NCBI RefSeq assembly: GCF_016900095.1
Contig: NZ_JACJJP010000024.1
Location: 1 to 53,776, forward strand
DNA: 53,776 nucleotides
Source: Gemmiger formicilis
GTDB lineage: Bacteria; Bacillota; Clostridia; Oscillospirales; Ruminococcaceae
Reading direction: 5' to 3'
Positions 41,571-51,015 of this stretch are shown piece by piece (position 1 is the first letter of the stretch; each line of letters begins with the position of its first letter). The notes under the pieces are model-generated. The model saw only the letters and a list, made by a program, of their open reading frames with translations. It had not been told where the DNA came from and ran no database searches. A program made the translations under genes and the position numbers.

Positions 41571-43546
41571 TATTTTCTCCTTGCCACCGGCAGCAGGGGC
41601 TGTCCGGTGCGCTTGCGCCAGCCCCACCACAGCAGGGCCAGCAGGGTCAGGGCGCTGACGAGCTCCGCCCCGCGCCAGGTCAGGGGCGCCGAAAATTCCA
41701 CCGTGAGCAGGCCGTCGTATCCTGCGGCCAGCACCACGCCCAACCGCCCGTCGTTCAGGGTGGTCAGGGCGGCGGTGCCCCCGTCCATCCGGGTGATGGT
41801 GTATCCGGGATAGGCGATCAGGGGCAATTCCACCATGCCGTCGGCGCCGCTGCCGTTGGCGGCGTCCAGGGTCAGGGTCAGGCCCCGGCGCTCCACCAGG
41901 TCGGCGCTGACCCCGTCGGTCACCACCAGAGCGGTGTTGTCGGAAGTTTCGGGGTCAAAGGTCACGGGCAGGTATTCCAGGGCGCTGCTCACCTTGCCGC
42001 TGTCCAGTTCCCGGCTTTCGCCCGCCCGGTCCCGGCCGTAGTCGCCCCGCAGATACTGGCCCATGTCCATCCAGGCGGACACCAGCGCCACCGACAACAG
42101 GCAGGCGGCGCAGGCCAAAGCCGCCCTGCGGCCATGAAGGGCCAGGGTTTCGTCGGTCTGCAGGCGGGCCACCCCCGCCGCCGCCACAAAGCACAGGCAG
42201 GGAGAGGCCAGCACCAGAAACCGGAAGGGGAACTGTACCGCGCAGGCATAGTGGGCCAGGGTCTGGCCCACGGCGTTGCTGAAGTTGGCCCAGTCAAAGC
42301 TGCTGCACAGGTAGATGCACCCCACGGCGCAGACCAGGCAGGGCAGGCAGAGCTGGTCGGTCTTGCGGTGGGCACCGGCGGCCCGCAGAGCGGCGTAGAG
42401 CACCACCCCCAGCACCAGCCCGGCGCCCAGGCGCAGGGTGTCCATGTTGGTGGGGGTCCAGAAATCCAGCAGCATGGTCCAGTTCACCGCGGTGGCGGTG
42501 GGGGAGTTGACGCTGGACACATCGGTGATGCGGTAGTCGCCCCCCATGTACTGCAAAAAGGGCACCAGGAATCCCAGGTTGAGCAGCACGCTGAGCCCGG
42601 CACCCTTGAGCAGGGTCATCAGCCGCTTTGGCTGCAAAGCCTTGCGCCAGCAGAAGACAACCAGCACCACCGCCGCCAGAGCGGTGATCTCGGTGGTGAG
42701 CAGATGGCTCTGCACCAGGCCGGTGAACCCGATGAGCAGAGGCAGCCAGGCGCCCTTGCGCTGGGTTTCGTCGGCGTCGTCGGCGTACAGGGCCCAGAAC
42801 CCGTAGAGCACCACCGGCAGGAAGATCTGGGCGGTGATCTCGCCGGCGGCCTGCCGCCAGTAGAGGTTGAACAGCCGGTAGTTGCAGCAGGCATACAGGA
42901 AGGTGCCCACATAGGCGGGCAGACGGCGGCGGAAGATCTTGTGCAGGCAGAGGTAGGTCACGCCCACCGTCAGGGCGTTGACCAGCACGTTGAAGAAGTT
43001 GTAGGCGGTGAAGAGGGGATACCCCGCCAGCACCAGCAGGGCCGGGATGTAGAGCAGGGCCTCGCCGTAGAAGATGGGGCTGGCGTAGCCGTAACCGTTG
43101 AGGAAGTCCGGGTAGAGGAAGACAGGGAACTGCCCGGTGCGCAGGCCCTCGGCGATGCCCGCCACCCGGGACATGTGGTAGTGCAGGTCGGAGCCGTAGG
43201 GGGCAAAGCCGCCGAGGCATCCCAGGCTGACCAGCAGCACCAGCCCGGCCAGACCCACAAAGGTGACGCGGCGGCCCTTGTCCGCCCGGTGGAGAAAGAG
43301 CAGCAGAATGTCCAGGGCGGCAAAAAGCACAAAGGCCGACCCCCATTGGACCAGCCGCCAGCCCCACAGTTCCCGCACCTCCAGGCTCAGGAACCGGAAG
43401 TCGGTGTTGCAGGCGTTGACCAGCACCCCGGCATCCTCTGCGGGCACGTCGTTCTGCATCCAGAAATGGCCGGTGAAGTTGTTGACGGTGCCTTCCAGGG
43501 TCATGGCGGCGGACACATCCACCGCCTCCCCGGTCTGGAACACCAC
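41570..43546 (-). CDS. PTPS-related membrane protein, N-terminally truncated
   Basis: The open frame gives 658 aa with about a dozen hydrophobic segments and a C-terminal extracytoplasmic beta-rich part. It resembles the '6-pyruvoyl-tetrahydropterin synthase-related' membrane proteins, which despite the name look like GT-C/YfhO-type transferases. It is a clear paralogue of the protein at 45959-48313: both have SDLHYHMSRVAGIAEGL-like and YPDFLNGYGYASP-like stretches and an identical FWALYADDADETQR. The paralogue has an N-terminal helix and about 150 extra residues. Here the only start with a ribosome site (ATG 43580, encoding MKKLRALPRW) is out of frame and shares ALPRW with the paralogue. The 5' part therefore looks deleted, and the protein may be defective. 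Confidence 0.8.
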   Translation of the reverse strand: MVFQTGEAVDVSAAMTLEGTVNNFTGHFWMQNDVPAEDAGVLVNACNTDFRFLSLEVRELWGWRLVQWGSAFVLFAALDILLLFLHRADKGRRVTFVGLAGLVLLVSLGCLGGFAPYGSDLHYHMSRVAGIAEGLRTGQFPVFLYPDFLNGYGYASPIFYGEALLYIPALLVLAGYPLFTAYNFFNVLVNALTVGVTYLCLHKIFRRRLPAYVGTFLYACCNYRLFNLYWRQAAGEITAQIFLPVVLYGFWALYADDADETQRKGAWLPLLIGFTGLVQSHLLTTEITALAAVVLVVFCWRKALQPKRLMTLLKGAGLSVLLNLGFLVPFLQYMGGDYRITDVSSVNSPTATAVNWTMLLDFWTPTNMDTLRLGAGLVLGVVLYAALRAAGAHRKTDQLCLPCLVCAVGCIYLCSSFDWANFSNAVGQTLAHYACAVQFPFRFLVLASPCLCFVAAAGVARLQTDETLALHGRRAALACAACLLSVALVSAWMDMGQYLRGDYGRDRAGESRELDSGKVSSALEYLPVTFDPETSDNTALVVTDGVSADLVERRGLTLTLDAANGSGADGMVELPLIAYPGYTITRMDGGTAALTTLNDGRLGVVLAAGYDGLLTVEFSAPLTWRGAELVSALTLLALLWWGWRKRTGQPLLPVARRK

Positions 43547-43597
43547 CTGACCAGCGGGGCAGGGCGCGCAGTTTTTTCATGGGGGAAAACTCCTTTT

Positions 43598-44584
43598 TCA
43601 GTGCCCGCGCAGCAGGTCGGCCAGCCGGTCCCCCAGGGTCTTGGGACGGGCGGCTTCGGCGGCCAGGCGCAGGTGGTATTTCCGATCATTTTCGTAGATG
43701 CTGCCCCAGCAGCTGCGGTTGCGGCGCAGATGGGGCCCGCGGCGGAAGATTCCGTCCAGGAACCGGAAGCAGGTTTCGTCGTCCGCGTAGGCCGCCGCCC
43801 GGCTGGACCCGTCCGGGGCCAGGATGGGGGCGCGGCAGACCTTCAGATAGGCGTCCTTGTCCGCCGCCAGGGCCTGCATGGCCTGGATCAGGGCGTTTTC
43901 GTCGGGGTAGTCGGCGGCGCACAGGAAGGATTCCGGGTTGAATTCCCCCTTCACCTCCGGGTCGCCCCAGTACACCGGCACCGCCCCCGCCGCAAAGGCG
44001 TCGGCGATCTTCTCGGTGCAGTAGCCGGGGTCGGCGCTGTTCTCATAGGCCAGGGCAAAGCGGTAGTTCTGCTGGAAGGCGGTCTTGTCCGCCACCGGGC
44101 CGCCCACGTTGTTGCGGTACCCGCCGCCGCTGTCCAGCAGGCCCCGCTGCATCAGGGTTTCCATGAAGGCGTTGCGCTCGGCGGAAAAATCGTTGCTGAC
44201 CACACAGCAGCAGAATCCCGGCCGGTCCAGATAGTAGGCGTCGGGGTGTTCGTGCTTGTGCAGGGCGGCGGCCCAGGTATCCCGCATGGCGTACAGCGGC
44301 AGGCGCAGATACCGCCCCTGGTAGGCAAAGTCGGGGAAGCCCATGGCGTAATCGTACAGGTTCAGGTCCGGCCAGCTGTCCTCCCCGGAAAACTGGATGC
44401 GGCAGCAGTCGTAGTTAAGGGCTTCGTGGCCGAAGGTGCCGCAGAGCACAAAGTCCGGCTTGTCGGCGGGGGAGGTGCAGTACTGGATGGTGTACCCCCG
44501 CTTGGTCAGGGCCCGGGTGAAGTAGTTGTCCCGGGGGTTCCAGTCGGCGGCCAGATCACACAGGGCCAGGCGTACGGTGGGCAT
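43598..44584 (-). CDS. GT10 family (alpha-1,3-fucosyltransferase-like) glycosyltransferase
   Basis: A 328-aa soluble glycosyltransferase. The diagnostic C-terminal region is FALAYENSADPGYCTEKI near residue 185, followed by AFAAGAVPVYWGDPEV, corresponding to the GT10 nucleotide-sugar motif in which the Glu-Asn-Ser and Thr-Glu-Lys residues bind GDP-fucose. The N-terminal half is more variable, as usual for the acceptor domain. GT10 enzymes add fucose to N-acetylglucosamine-containing glycans. The start ATG at 44584 overlaps the NUDIX stop (TGATG) and follows GGGAGG. Fucose as the sugar is inferred from the family. Confidence 0.88.
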   Translation of the reverse strand: MPTVRLALCDLAADWNPRDNYFTRALTKRGYTIQYCTSPADKPDFVLCGTFGHEALNYDCCRIQFSGEDSWPDLNLYDYAMGFPDFAYQGRYLRLPLYAMRDTWAAALHKHEHPDAYYLDRPGFCCCVVSNDFSAERNAFMETLMQRGLLDSGGGYRNNVGGPVADKTAFQQNYRFALAYENSADPGYCTEKIADAFAAGAVPVYWGDPEVKGEFNPESFLCAADYPDENALIQAMQALAADKDAYLKVCRAPILAPDGSSRAAAYADDETCFRFLDGIFRRGPHLRRNRSCWGSIYENDRKYHLRLAAEAARPKTLGDRLADLLRGH

Positions 44585-45129
44585 CACAGGGCCTCCCGCC
44601 GGCGCAGCAGCTCATATTTCAGCAGGGCCGCCACCGTCTTGGAATCCTTGATTTCCCCGGACAGGACCATCTCCAACGCCTTGGCAAAGGGAACCTTCAC
44701 CACGTCCAGGAACTCGTCCGGGTCCAGATGCTGGCCGGTGGTGGAAAGTCCCTTGGCCGCGTACATGTAGATTTTTTCGCTGTCGTAGCCCACGGTGGGG
44801 TAAAGCACCCCCAGGTCGGTATAGTGGTCGGCGGTGACGCCGCACTCCTCGGCCAGTTCCCGCTTGGCGGCCTCGAAGGGGTCTTCGTCCTTTTCCAGCT
44901 TGCCGGCGGGCAGCTCCCAGATTTCCTCCCCGAAGGCATACCGGAACTGGCGCACCATGTAGACCTGGTCGTCGTCGGTGACCGCCAGCACGCAGGCGCC
45001 CCCGTGGTGGTGGACGATCTCCCGTTTGCTCTTGTCGCCGTTTTCCAGTTCCACCTCGTCCAGAGTCACCCGGATGACGTGGCCGTTGAAGATTTCCTGG
45101 CTGCTGAGGGTCTTTTCGGTATGGGGCAT
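44584..45129 (-). CDS. NUDIX hydrolase, ADP-ribose pyrophosphatase type
   Basis: A 181-aa enzyme with a complete NUDIX box at residues 76-98: GKLEKDEDPFEAAKREL then AEECGV, keeping G-x5-E-x7-RE-x2-EE-x-G. The segment YMVRQFRYAFGEEIWELPAG before it, and the proline-containing GVLYPTVGYDSEKIYMY about 15 residues after the box, are typical of ADP-ribose/ADP-sugar pyrophosphatases. It would hydrolyse ADP-ribose to AMP and ribose 5-phosphate. The start at 45129 follows AAAGGAG at 8-9 nt. It is the first gene of a string that continues with the GT10 gene, so an ADP- or nucleotide-sugar role linked to glycosylation is possible but unproven. Confidence 0.93.
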   Translation of the reverse strand: MPHTEKTLSSQEIFNGHVIRVTLDEVELENGDKSKREIVHHHGGACVLAVTDDDQVYMVRQFRYAFGEEIWELPAGKLEKDEDPFEAAKRELAEECGVTADHYTDLGVLYPTVGYDSEKIYMYAAKGLSTTGQHLDPDEFLDVVKVPFAKALEMVLSGEIKDSKTVAALLKYELLRRREAL

Positions 45130-45279
45130 GATGCAGCGCTCCTTTGTATCAGTTTATCTGCCGGTAAACCGGCGTTTTTGGTTGTGATTCGGTTTTATTG
45201 TACGTCGGGGCGGGAGGGGTTGTCAACTTGGGAGTTAAATGGCTTACTTCTGGCTTCTTTGATTTTTTGGCGGACGGCG

Positions 45280-45876
45280 GGCTTCTTGACAGACGGCAGG
45301 CTGCCGGAGTGTCCTTCCTTTTTGTCACCAAAAAGGAAGCGAAAAAGTGCCACCGTTTCGACGCGGTGGACGCCGACCAGGGCTGCGGCCCTGGACCCGG
45401 GGTGTGCGGCCACCTGACGACGGCCTATTCACCGGGCTGGGGCCCGGTGAACAAGGAATGGTTTTAATACCATTGCCCGGTAGCAACTGCTGAAGGCTCC
45501 CCTGTGTAAGGGGAGCTGGCGCCGAAGGCGACTGAGGGGTTGGAAACTGACCGGTATTGCCCGGTAACGGGAAATACGGCAAGGTTTACAACCCCTCCGC
45601 CGCTGCGCGGCACCTCCCCTTGCACAGGGGAGGCTTAGGGAGAAAAAGGCGGCACCTCCCCTTGCACAGGGGAGGCTTTCCGGAAGCATCTTTTTAATCA
45701 TCTTCCTTGCTCAGGTCCCCCAAGACCTGAGTAGGCCGTCGTAAGGTGGCCGCATCTCGGGGTCCGGGGCCGCAGCCCCGGCCGGCGGCCGCCGCATCGG
45801 AACGGCGGGCCCTTTTCGTTTCCTTTTCGGGCACGAAAAGGAAAGCCCCCCGGCAAGCACCCGCTTGCCGAGCAGC
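45280..45876. mobile_element. Composite repeat element B(+)-A(-)-B(-)
   Basis: B copy 45313-45458 (stem 5 TTCACCGGGC..GCCCGGTGAA with loop TGGG); A copy in minus orientation 45495-45634 with an extra R-arm fragment 45649-45674; inverted B copy 45703-45845 of the second type, with stem 3 CCGGGGC..GCCCCGG. Outer ends GGCTTCTTGACAGACGGC and CCGCTTGCCGAGCAGC. It separates the NUDIX operon from the next membrane protein gene. Confidence 0.8.
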
Positions 45877-45920
45877 ACAAAGTATCCCAACGGCTGGCAG
45901 CCACCACCCAAAACCAAAAA

Positions 45921-45948
45921 ATTCCCCGGGAAAAAACCTCCCGGGGAA
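45921..45948 (-). terminator. Terminator of the second PTPS-related gene (gyrA operon end)
   Basis: Leftward stem TTCCCCGGG / CCCGGGGAA with a nine-base loop (AGGTTTTTT) and a following TTTTTTGG. Confidence 0.88.
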
Positions 45949-45958
45949 GATAAAAACA

Positions 45959-48313
45959 TTATACGGTTTTCCGTTTCCGGCTGCGGACCAGCCCAAAGAC
46001 CAGCCCCGCCAGGGTGAGCAGGCTCACAACCTCCGCCGCCCGCCAGGACAGGGGTTCGGCAAAGCCCACGGTGAGGGTGCCGTCGTAGCCCGGTTCCAGC
46101 ACCACGGCCACCTGGCCGGTCTCGCCCCTGGTCACCACGGCGGCGCCGCCGTCGTTGGCCAGCACCTGATACCCCGGATAGTACACCAGGGGCAGTTCCA
46201 GGTTGGCGTTCTGGTCGGCGCTCTCATTCACCAGCCGCAGGGTATAGCGCAGGCTGCCCTTTTCCAGCACCACACAGCTCAGATAGTCGCTGGGGGCCAG
46301 GTTGGGGTTTTCCGCCTGTTCCAGGGCGAACTCCGCCGGCAGATACTCCATGGCGCTGCTGGTGGCGGTGTCCGAAAGGCCCTCGGTGGTGCCGTGACGG
46401 CTGCGTCCGAACTGGGCGTCGGTGTAGGGCAGCAGGTCCAGCCCCGCAAACACCACGCACAAAGCCACCAACCCCGCGGCGCAGATCTGCCCGGCGCGGC
46501 TGCCGGCCAGGTTGCCCAGCAGCCAGACCAGGGCCCCGCCCGCGGCGGACAGCCCCAGCACCGCAAACACCAGAAACCGGAAGGGGAACTGGAAATTCAG
46601 AAACATCCGGCCGACGCTCTCGCCCATCCACCCGGCCAGGGTGGTCCAGCCGGTAAAGCCCACCAGAAGGGTGGCAAAGCCGCCCAGCAGCAGCCCCGCC
46701 TTGCCCGCCTGGCGGCCCCGGCCGGGCAGGTCGGATTTCCAGACCAGCACGGCCAGCAGGCCCGCCGCGGCCAGCAGCAGCGGCGCCCCCAGATGGATAT
46801 AATCCACCTTGGTGTTCCAGGGCTGAAGCAGCCCGGCCAGGGAGATGGCGTAGCCCGCCGGGTCGATGGCGTTGGAATCCGCCCGGAAGCGGTAGTTGCC
46901 CCCCAGCTCCTGGAGCATGGGCACCACGAACCAGGCACACAGCCCCACCGTGAGCAGGGCCCCCTGCAAAAGTGTGAGCAGCCGCCGGGGCCGGAAGGCC
47001 CGCCTGGCGCAGCACAGCACCGTGAACACCGCCATGATGGCGGCCAGCTCGGTGGTGATGGTGTGGGTGAGGATCACCCCGCTGAACCCGAAGGCCAGAG
47101 GCAGGAAGGCGCGGCGGCGCTGGGTTTCGTCGGCATCGTCGGCGTACAGGGCCCAGAACCCGTAGAACAGCAGGGGCAGGAAGGTCTGGGCACAGGTTTC
47201 GCCCAAAGCCGGGCGATAGTACATGTTGAACAGCCGGTAATAGGCGGTCATGTACAGGGCGGTGGCGGCCAGGGCCGCGGCCCGTCCCCTGAAGATGCGG
47301 GAAAAACTCCACCAGCTGATGGCGGCGGTGAGGATGTGCACCCCCACCAGCAGCAGGTTGTACGCCCTGAAGAGGGGCATGCCCGCCAGCACCAGCACCG
47401 CGGGGAAGTACAAAAGCAGATCCCCGTAAAACAGAGGGCTGGCGTAACCGTACCCGTTCAGGAAGTTGGGGTAGATGCGCACCGGGAACTGACCGTCGGC
47501 CAGACCTTCGGCCACGCCCGCCAGCCGGGACATATGAAAGCTCAGGTCAAAGCCGTAGGAGACGGCGTCGTTGAGCACCGGCAGGCTGCAGGCCAGCACC
47601 AGGCCGGCCAGCACCGCCAGCACCACCCGGCTTTGGGGCCGTGGCAGCAATCCGGTGCCGGGCAGCAGGGCCAGCAGCAGCCAGTTGGCCAGCAGCAGCA
47701 CGGCCAGCCAGCCCAGGGCGCAGGTCACATCGTACCAGCCCTGGCGGTGGAGGGTGATGCTTTGCAGCGTCCAGTCGGCGTGATCCGCCCCGAAGACCAG
47801 CCGCACCCCGGCGTCGGCCTCCTCCAGCCAGACCACGTGGGTGACGGTGCCCCCCGCCTTGTCGGTGGCGGGCAGCGCCGCGTTCATATCGATGATGTCC
47901 GCCGATTCCGGCAGCAGCTGCAGCTGGGCGTCCTGCCCGGCCGTGTACGCCACCGTCACCAGATACCGCCCCGCCGGCAGGGCAAAGGCGTCGCTGACCA
48001 GCAGGGAAGGGGGCGGGGTCTCGTCCTCCGTCTCCTCCCCGGCGTCGGTCGTGTCCGGCTGGGCTTCTTCCGCCCCGTCAAACAGGGTGGTTTTGCGGGC
48101 GTCGGGGGTCACCGACCCGTCGGCGCCGGTTTCCAGGGTCAGGGTGTCGGCGTACTGGTTGGTCAGATCAGCGGGGGTAAAGCTGCGGTAGGCGGGGGTT
48201 CCCACACCCCGCAGCAGCACCAGCACCACCCACACCAGCTCCGCCAGCAAAAGCAGGGGCATCCACCGGGGCAGGGCCACCGGGCCTTTGGGGGTTTTCA
48301 ATACAATCTGCAT
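45959..48313 (-). CDS. PTPS-related polytopic membrane protein
   Basis: A 784-aa protein. One N-terminal helix (residues 19-38) is followed by an extracytoplasmic domain of about 160 residues, then a dozen hydrophobic segments (about 205-650) and a C-terminal beta-rich extracytoplasmic part ending in a last helix near 760. Conserved stretches are FDLSFHMSRLAGVAEGL near 248 and YPNFLNGYGYASPLFYGDLLLYFP near 272, read as two adjacent motifs. The family is annotated as '6-pyruvoyl-tetrahydropterin synthase-related' and resembles YfhO/GT-C glycosyltransferases, so a role in envelope glycan modification is plausible. Its start is only 33 bp after gyrA on the same strand, suggesting co-transcription. 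It is the intact paralogue of the truncated copy at 41570-43546. Confidence 0.82.
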   Translation of the reverse strand: MQIVLKTPKGPVALPRWMPLLLLAELVWVVLVLLRGVGTPAYRSFTPADLTNQYADTLTLETGADGSVTPDARKTTLFDGAEEAQPDTTDAGEETEDETPPPSLLVSDAFALPAGRYLVTVAYTAGQDAQLQLLPESADIIDMNAALPATDKAGGTVTHVVWLEEADAGVRLVFGADHADWTLQSITLHRQGWYDVTCALGWLAVLLLANWLLLALLPGTGLLPRPQSRVVLAVLAGLVLACSLPVLNDAVSYGFDLSFHMSRLAGVAEGLADGQFPVRIYPNFLNGYGYASPLFYGDLLLYFPAVLVLAGMPLFRAYNLLLVGVHILTAAISWWSFSRIFRGRAAALAATALYMTAYYRLFNMYYRPALGETCAQTFLPLLFYGFWALYADDADETQRRRAFLPLAFGFSGVILTHTITTELAAIMAVFTVLCCARRAFRPRRLLTLLQGALLTVGLCAWFVVPMLQELGGNYRFRADSNAIDPAGYAISLAGLLQPWNTKVDYIHLGAPLLLAAAGLLAVLVWKSDLPGRGRQAGKAGLLLGGFATLLVGFTGWTTLAGWMGESVGRMFLNFQFPFRFLVFAVLGLSAAGGALVWLLGNLAGSRAGQICAAGLVALCVVFAGLDLLPYTDAQFGRSRHGTTEGLSDTATSSAMEYLPAEFALEQAENPNLAPSDYLSCVVLEKGSLRYTLRLVNESADQNANLELPLVYYPGYQVLANDGGAAVVTRGETGQVAVVLEPGYDGTLTVGFAEPLSWRAAEVVSLLTLAGLVFGLVRSRKRKTV

Positions 48314-48346
48314 GATTCCGTGCCCTTCCTGTGCCTGCGGCAGGGA

Positions 48347-50923
48347 TTATTCCTCGGTGTCGGGGGCGGCGGAATCGGCGGCTTCGTCGGCGCGCTCCTC
48401 CGCCTCAATGCGGGCCAGTTCCTCGGCGGAAGGTTCCCCTTCGCCCTCCTCGGCTTCCGGCTTCTGGGTCTCGGCGCCGTTGTCCCGCTCCACGCGGGCC
48501 ACCATGGCCACCTTGTCTTCCTCGCCCAGGCGCATGACCCGCACGCCGCTGCCGTAGCGGCTCTGGACGTTGATGTCGTCGGCGTGCATCCGGATGAGGA
48601 TGCCGTTCTGGCTGATCAGGATCAGGTCGTCGGAATCGTCCACGATCTTGACGGCGGCAACCCCGCCCTTGGCATAGTTGCGGATGCCCAGACCGCCCCG
48701 CTTGGTGATGCGGTAGTCGTCCACGCGGCTGCGGCGGCCCTTGCCGTCCTCGGTGACGGTGAGCAGGGTGGCGCCGGGACGGCAGACGCCCACGCCCACC
48801 ACATAGTCATCGTCACGCAGGCGGATGACCCGCACGCCGTGGCCGGTGCGGCCCATGCTGCGGGCGTCGGATTCGGTGAAGTGGATGGCGGCGCCGTTGT
48901 GGGTGGCCACGATGAGGTCATCGCTGCCGCCGGTGATGTGGCACCACACCAGGCTGTCGTCCTCGTTGAGGGCGATGGCATTCAGGCCCGCCTTGCGGAT
49001 GTTGCGGAACTGGGAAAGCGGGGTGCGCTTGATCAGGCCCTGGCGGGTCACCATGGTGATATAGTTGTGTTCCTCGTCGATGTCGGCGGGCTGGCGCATC
49101 ATGATGGTGACCTTTTCGCCCTCCTGCAGTTGCAGCAGGTTGGCGATGTGGCTGCCCTTGGCGGTGCGGGCGCCTTCCGGCACCTGGTAGCCTTTCAGGC
49201 GGTAGACGCGGCCCCGGTCGGTCATGAACAGCATGTGGTCATGGGAGGAACCCACGAACAGCTCTTCGGTGAAGTCGTCGTCCTTCTGGTTCATGCCCTG
49301 CACACCGCGGCCGCCGCGGTTCTGGGCGGTGTAGGTGTCGGCGGCGGTGCGCTTGATGTACCCGGAATGGGTCAGGGTAAAGACGCACTGTTCCTTGGGG
49401 ATCAGGTCTTCGATGTCCACCTCGCCGGAGACAGCCTCGATGGAGGTGCGGCGCTCGTCGCCGTACTTGTCGGCCAGGGCCTGCAGGTCGTTCTTGACGA
49501 TGAGCATGGCGTGGTGTTCGTTGGCTAGAATGTCCTTGTAGTTTTCGATGGCGGTGCGCAGCTGGCCCAGTTCCTCATCGATCTTGAGGATTTCCAGACC
49601 GGCCAGACGGCCCAGCTGCAGCTTGACGATGGCGTCGGCCTGGGGATCGTCGAAGCCGAATTTTTCCATGATGGCGGCCTTGGCCTCGGCGAAGCCGCCC
49701 TTGCAGGCGCGGATGGTGGCGATGATTTCGTCCACGATGTCCACGGCCTTGCGCAGACCTTCCAGGATGTGTTCCCGGTCCTGGGCCTTCTTCAGCTCAA
49801 AGGCGGTGCGGCGGCGGATGACCTGACCCTGGAATTCCAGATAGCGCTGCATCATGGTTTTCAGGCTCATGATCTTGGGCACGCCGTCGTCCAGGGCCAG
49901 CATGATGACGCCCACCGTGTCCTGCAGCTGGGTGTAGCGGTAGAGCTGGTTTAAGACCACCTGGGGGTTGGCGTCCCGCTTGATCTCAATGACGATCTTC
50001 ATGCCGGTGCGGCTGGAGCTCTCGTCGTTCAGGTCAGAGATACCCTCGATGCGCTTGTCCTTGACCAGGTCGGCGATGGACTCGATGAGGCGGGTCTTGT
50101 TGACCATGTAGGGAATCTCGGTGATGAGGATCTCAAACCGGCCGTTGGCCTTCTCCACGATCTCGGCGCGCCCCCGCAGGGTGATCTTGCCGCGCCCCGT
50201 GGCGTAGGCGGCCCGGATGCCCGAGCGGCCCATAATGATGCCGCCGGTGGGGAAGTCGGGGCCCTTGACGTGTTCCATCAGGCCGGGCAGGTCGATGTCG
50301 GGGTTGTCGATCATGGCGCACAGGCCGCCCACCACTTCCCGCAGGTTGTGGGGCGGAATGTTGGTGGCCATGCCCACGGCGATGCCCTGGCTGCCGTTCA
50401 CCAGCAGGTTGGGGAAGCGGCTGGGCAGCACGTGGGGTTCTTTCTTGGTCTCGTCGAAGTTGGGGTCCCAGTCGATGGTGTCCTTCTCGATGTCGGTGAG
50501 CATCTCGCAGGCCATCTTGGACATGCGGGCTTCGGTGTAACGGTAGGCAGCCGGGGGGTCGCCGTCGATGGAACCGAAGTTGCCCTGGCCGTCCACCAGG
50601 GGATAGCGCAGGCTGAAGTCCTGGGCCAGACGGACCATGGCGTCGTAGACGCTGGCGTCACCGTGGGGATGGTAGGAGCCCAGCACGGCACCCACGGTGT
50701 CGGCGGATTTGCGGTAGGGGTGGGAGGGGTCGTTGCCCCGCTCGTGCATGGTATACAGAATACGGCGGTGAACCGGTTTCAGGCCGTCGCGCACGTCGGG
50801 CAATGCACGGGAGACGATGACCGACATGGAGTAGTCCAGGAAGGCACTCTCGATCTCTTCCTTCACATCGCGCACGATGACCTTGGTGCCGGAACCCGGC
50901 GTCATAATGACATTTTCTTCCAT
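48347..50923 (-). CDS. gyrA: DNA gyrase subunit A
   Basis: An 858-aa DNA gyrase A subunit, which cuts and rejoins DNA during ATP-driven negative supercoiling. The catalytic tyrosine is Tyr129 in [13 protein letters not shown]. The quinolone-resistance region reads [17 protein letters not shown] (residues 85-101), so the position equivalent to E. coli Ser83 is Ala90. The GyrA box, needed for DNA wrapping, is [11 protein letters not shown] near residue 550, which marks gyrase rather than topoisomerase IV. The C-terminal beta-pinwheel follows, with an acidic tail. The start at 50923 follows AGGTGAG at 7 nt. It is separated from gyrB by 554 bp holding a composite repeat element. Confidence 0.98.
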   Translation of the reverse strand: MEENVIMTPGSGTKVIVRDVKEEIESAFLDYSMSVIVSRALPDVRDGLKPVHRRILYTMHERGNDPSHPYRKSADTVGAVLGSYHPHGDASVYDAMVRLAQDFSLRYPLVDGQGNFGSIDGDPPAAYRYTEARMSKMACEMLTDIEKDTIDWDPNFDETKKEPHVLPSRFPNLLVNGSQGIAVGMATNIPPHNLREVVGGLCAMIDNPDIDLPGLMEHVKGPDFPTGGIIMGRSGIRAAYATGRGKITLRGRAEIVEKANGRFEILITEIPYMVNKTRLIESIADLVKDKRIEGISDLNDESSSRTGMKIVIEIKRDANPQVVLNQLYRYTQLQDTVGVIMLALDDGVPKIMSLKTMMQRYLEFQGQVIRRRTAFELKKAQDREHILEGLRKAVDIVDEIIATIRACKGGFAEAKAAIMEKFGFDDPQADAIVKLQLGRLAGLEILKIDEELGQLRTAIENYKDILANEHHAMLIVKNDLQALADKYGDERRTSIEAVSGEVDIEDLIPKEQCVFTLTHSGYIKRTAADTYTAQNRGGRGVQGMNQKDDDFTEELFVGSSHDHMLFMTDRGRVYRLKGYQVPEGARTAKGSHIANLLQLQEGEKVTIMMRQPADIDEEHNYITMVTRQGLIKRTPLSQFRNIRKAGLNAIALNEDDSLVWCHITGGSDDLIVATHNGAAIHFTESDARSMGRTGHGVRVIRLRDDDYVVGVGVCRPGATLLTVTEDGKGRRSRVDDYRITKRGGLGIRNYAKGGVAAVKIVDDSDDLILISQNGILIRMHADDINVQSRYGSGVRVMRLGEEDKVAMVARVERDNGAETQKPEAEEGEGEPSAEELARIEAEERADEAADSAAPDTEE

Positions 50924-51015
50924 TGGTACTCACCTTTCTGGGAGGGAATCTGGATGGTGTTTGGGGGGCCGGATGGCCGTGGGGGCAAGCAGGTGCTTGC
51001 ATCCGCAGGACGGCA

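Noticed and set aside
42134-44770. 878-aa plus-strand open frame
   Set aside because: It runs antisense through the PTPS-related, GT10 and NUDIX genes, all of which have family motifs.
45746-49528. 1260-aa plus-strand open frame opposite gyrA and the PTPS-related gene
   Set aside because: It begins inside a B repeat and crosses three unrelated features antisense; the real minus-strand genes explain the region.
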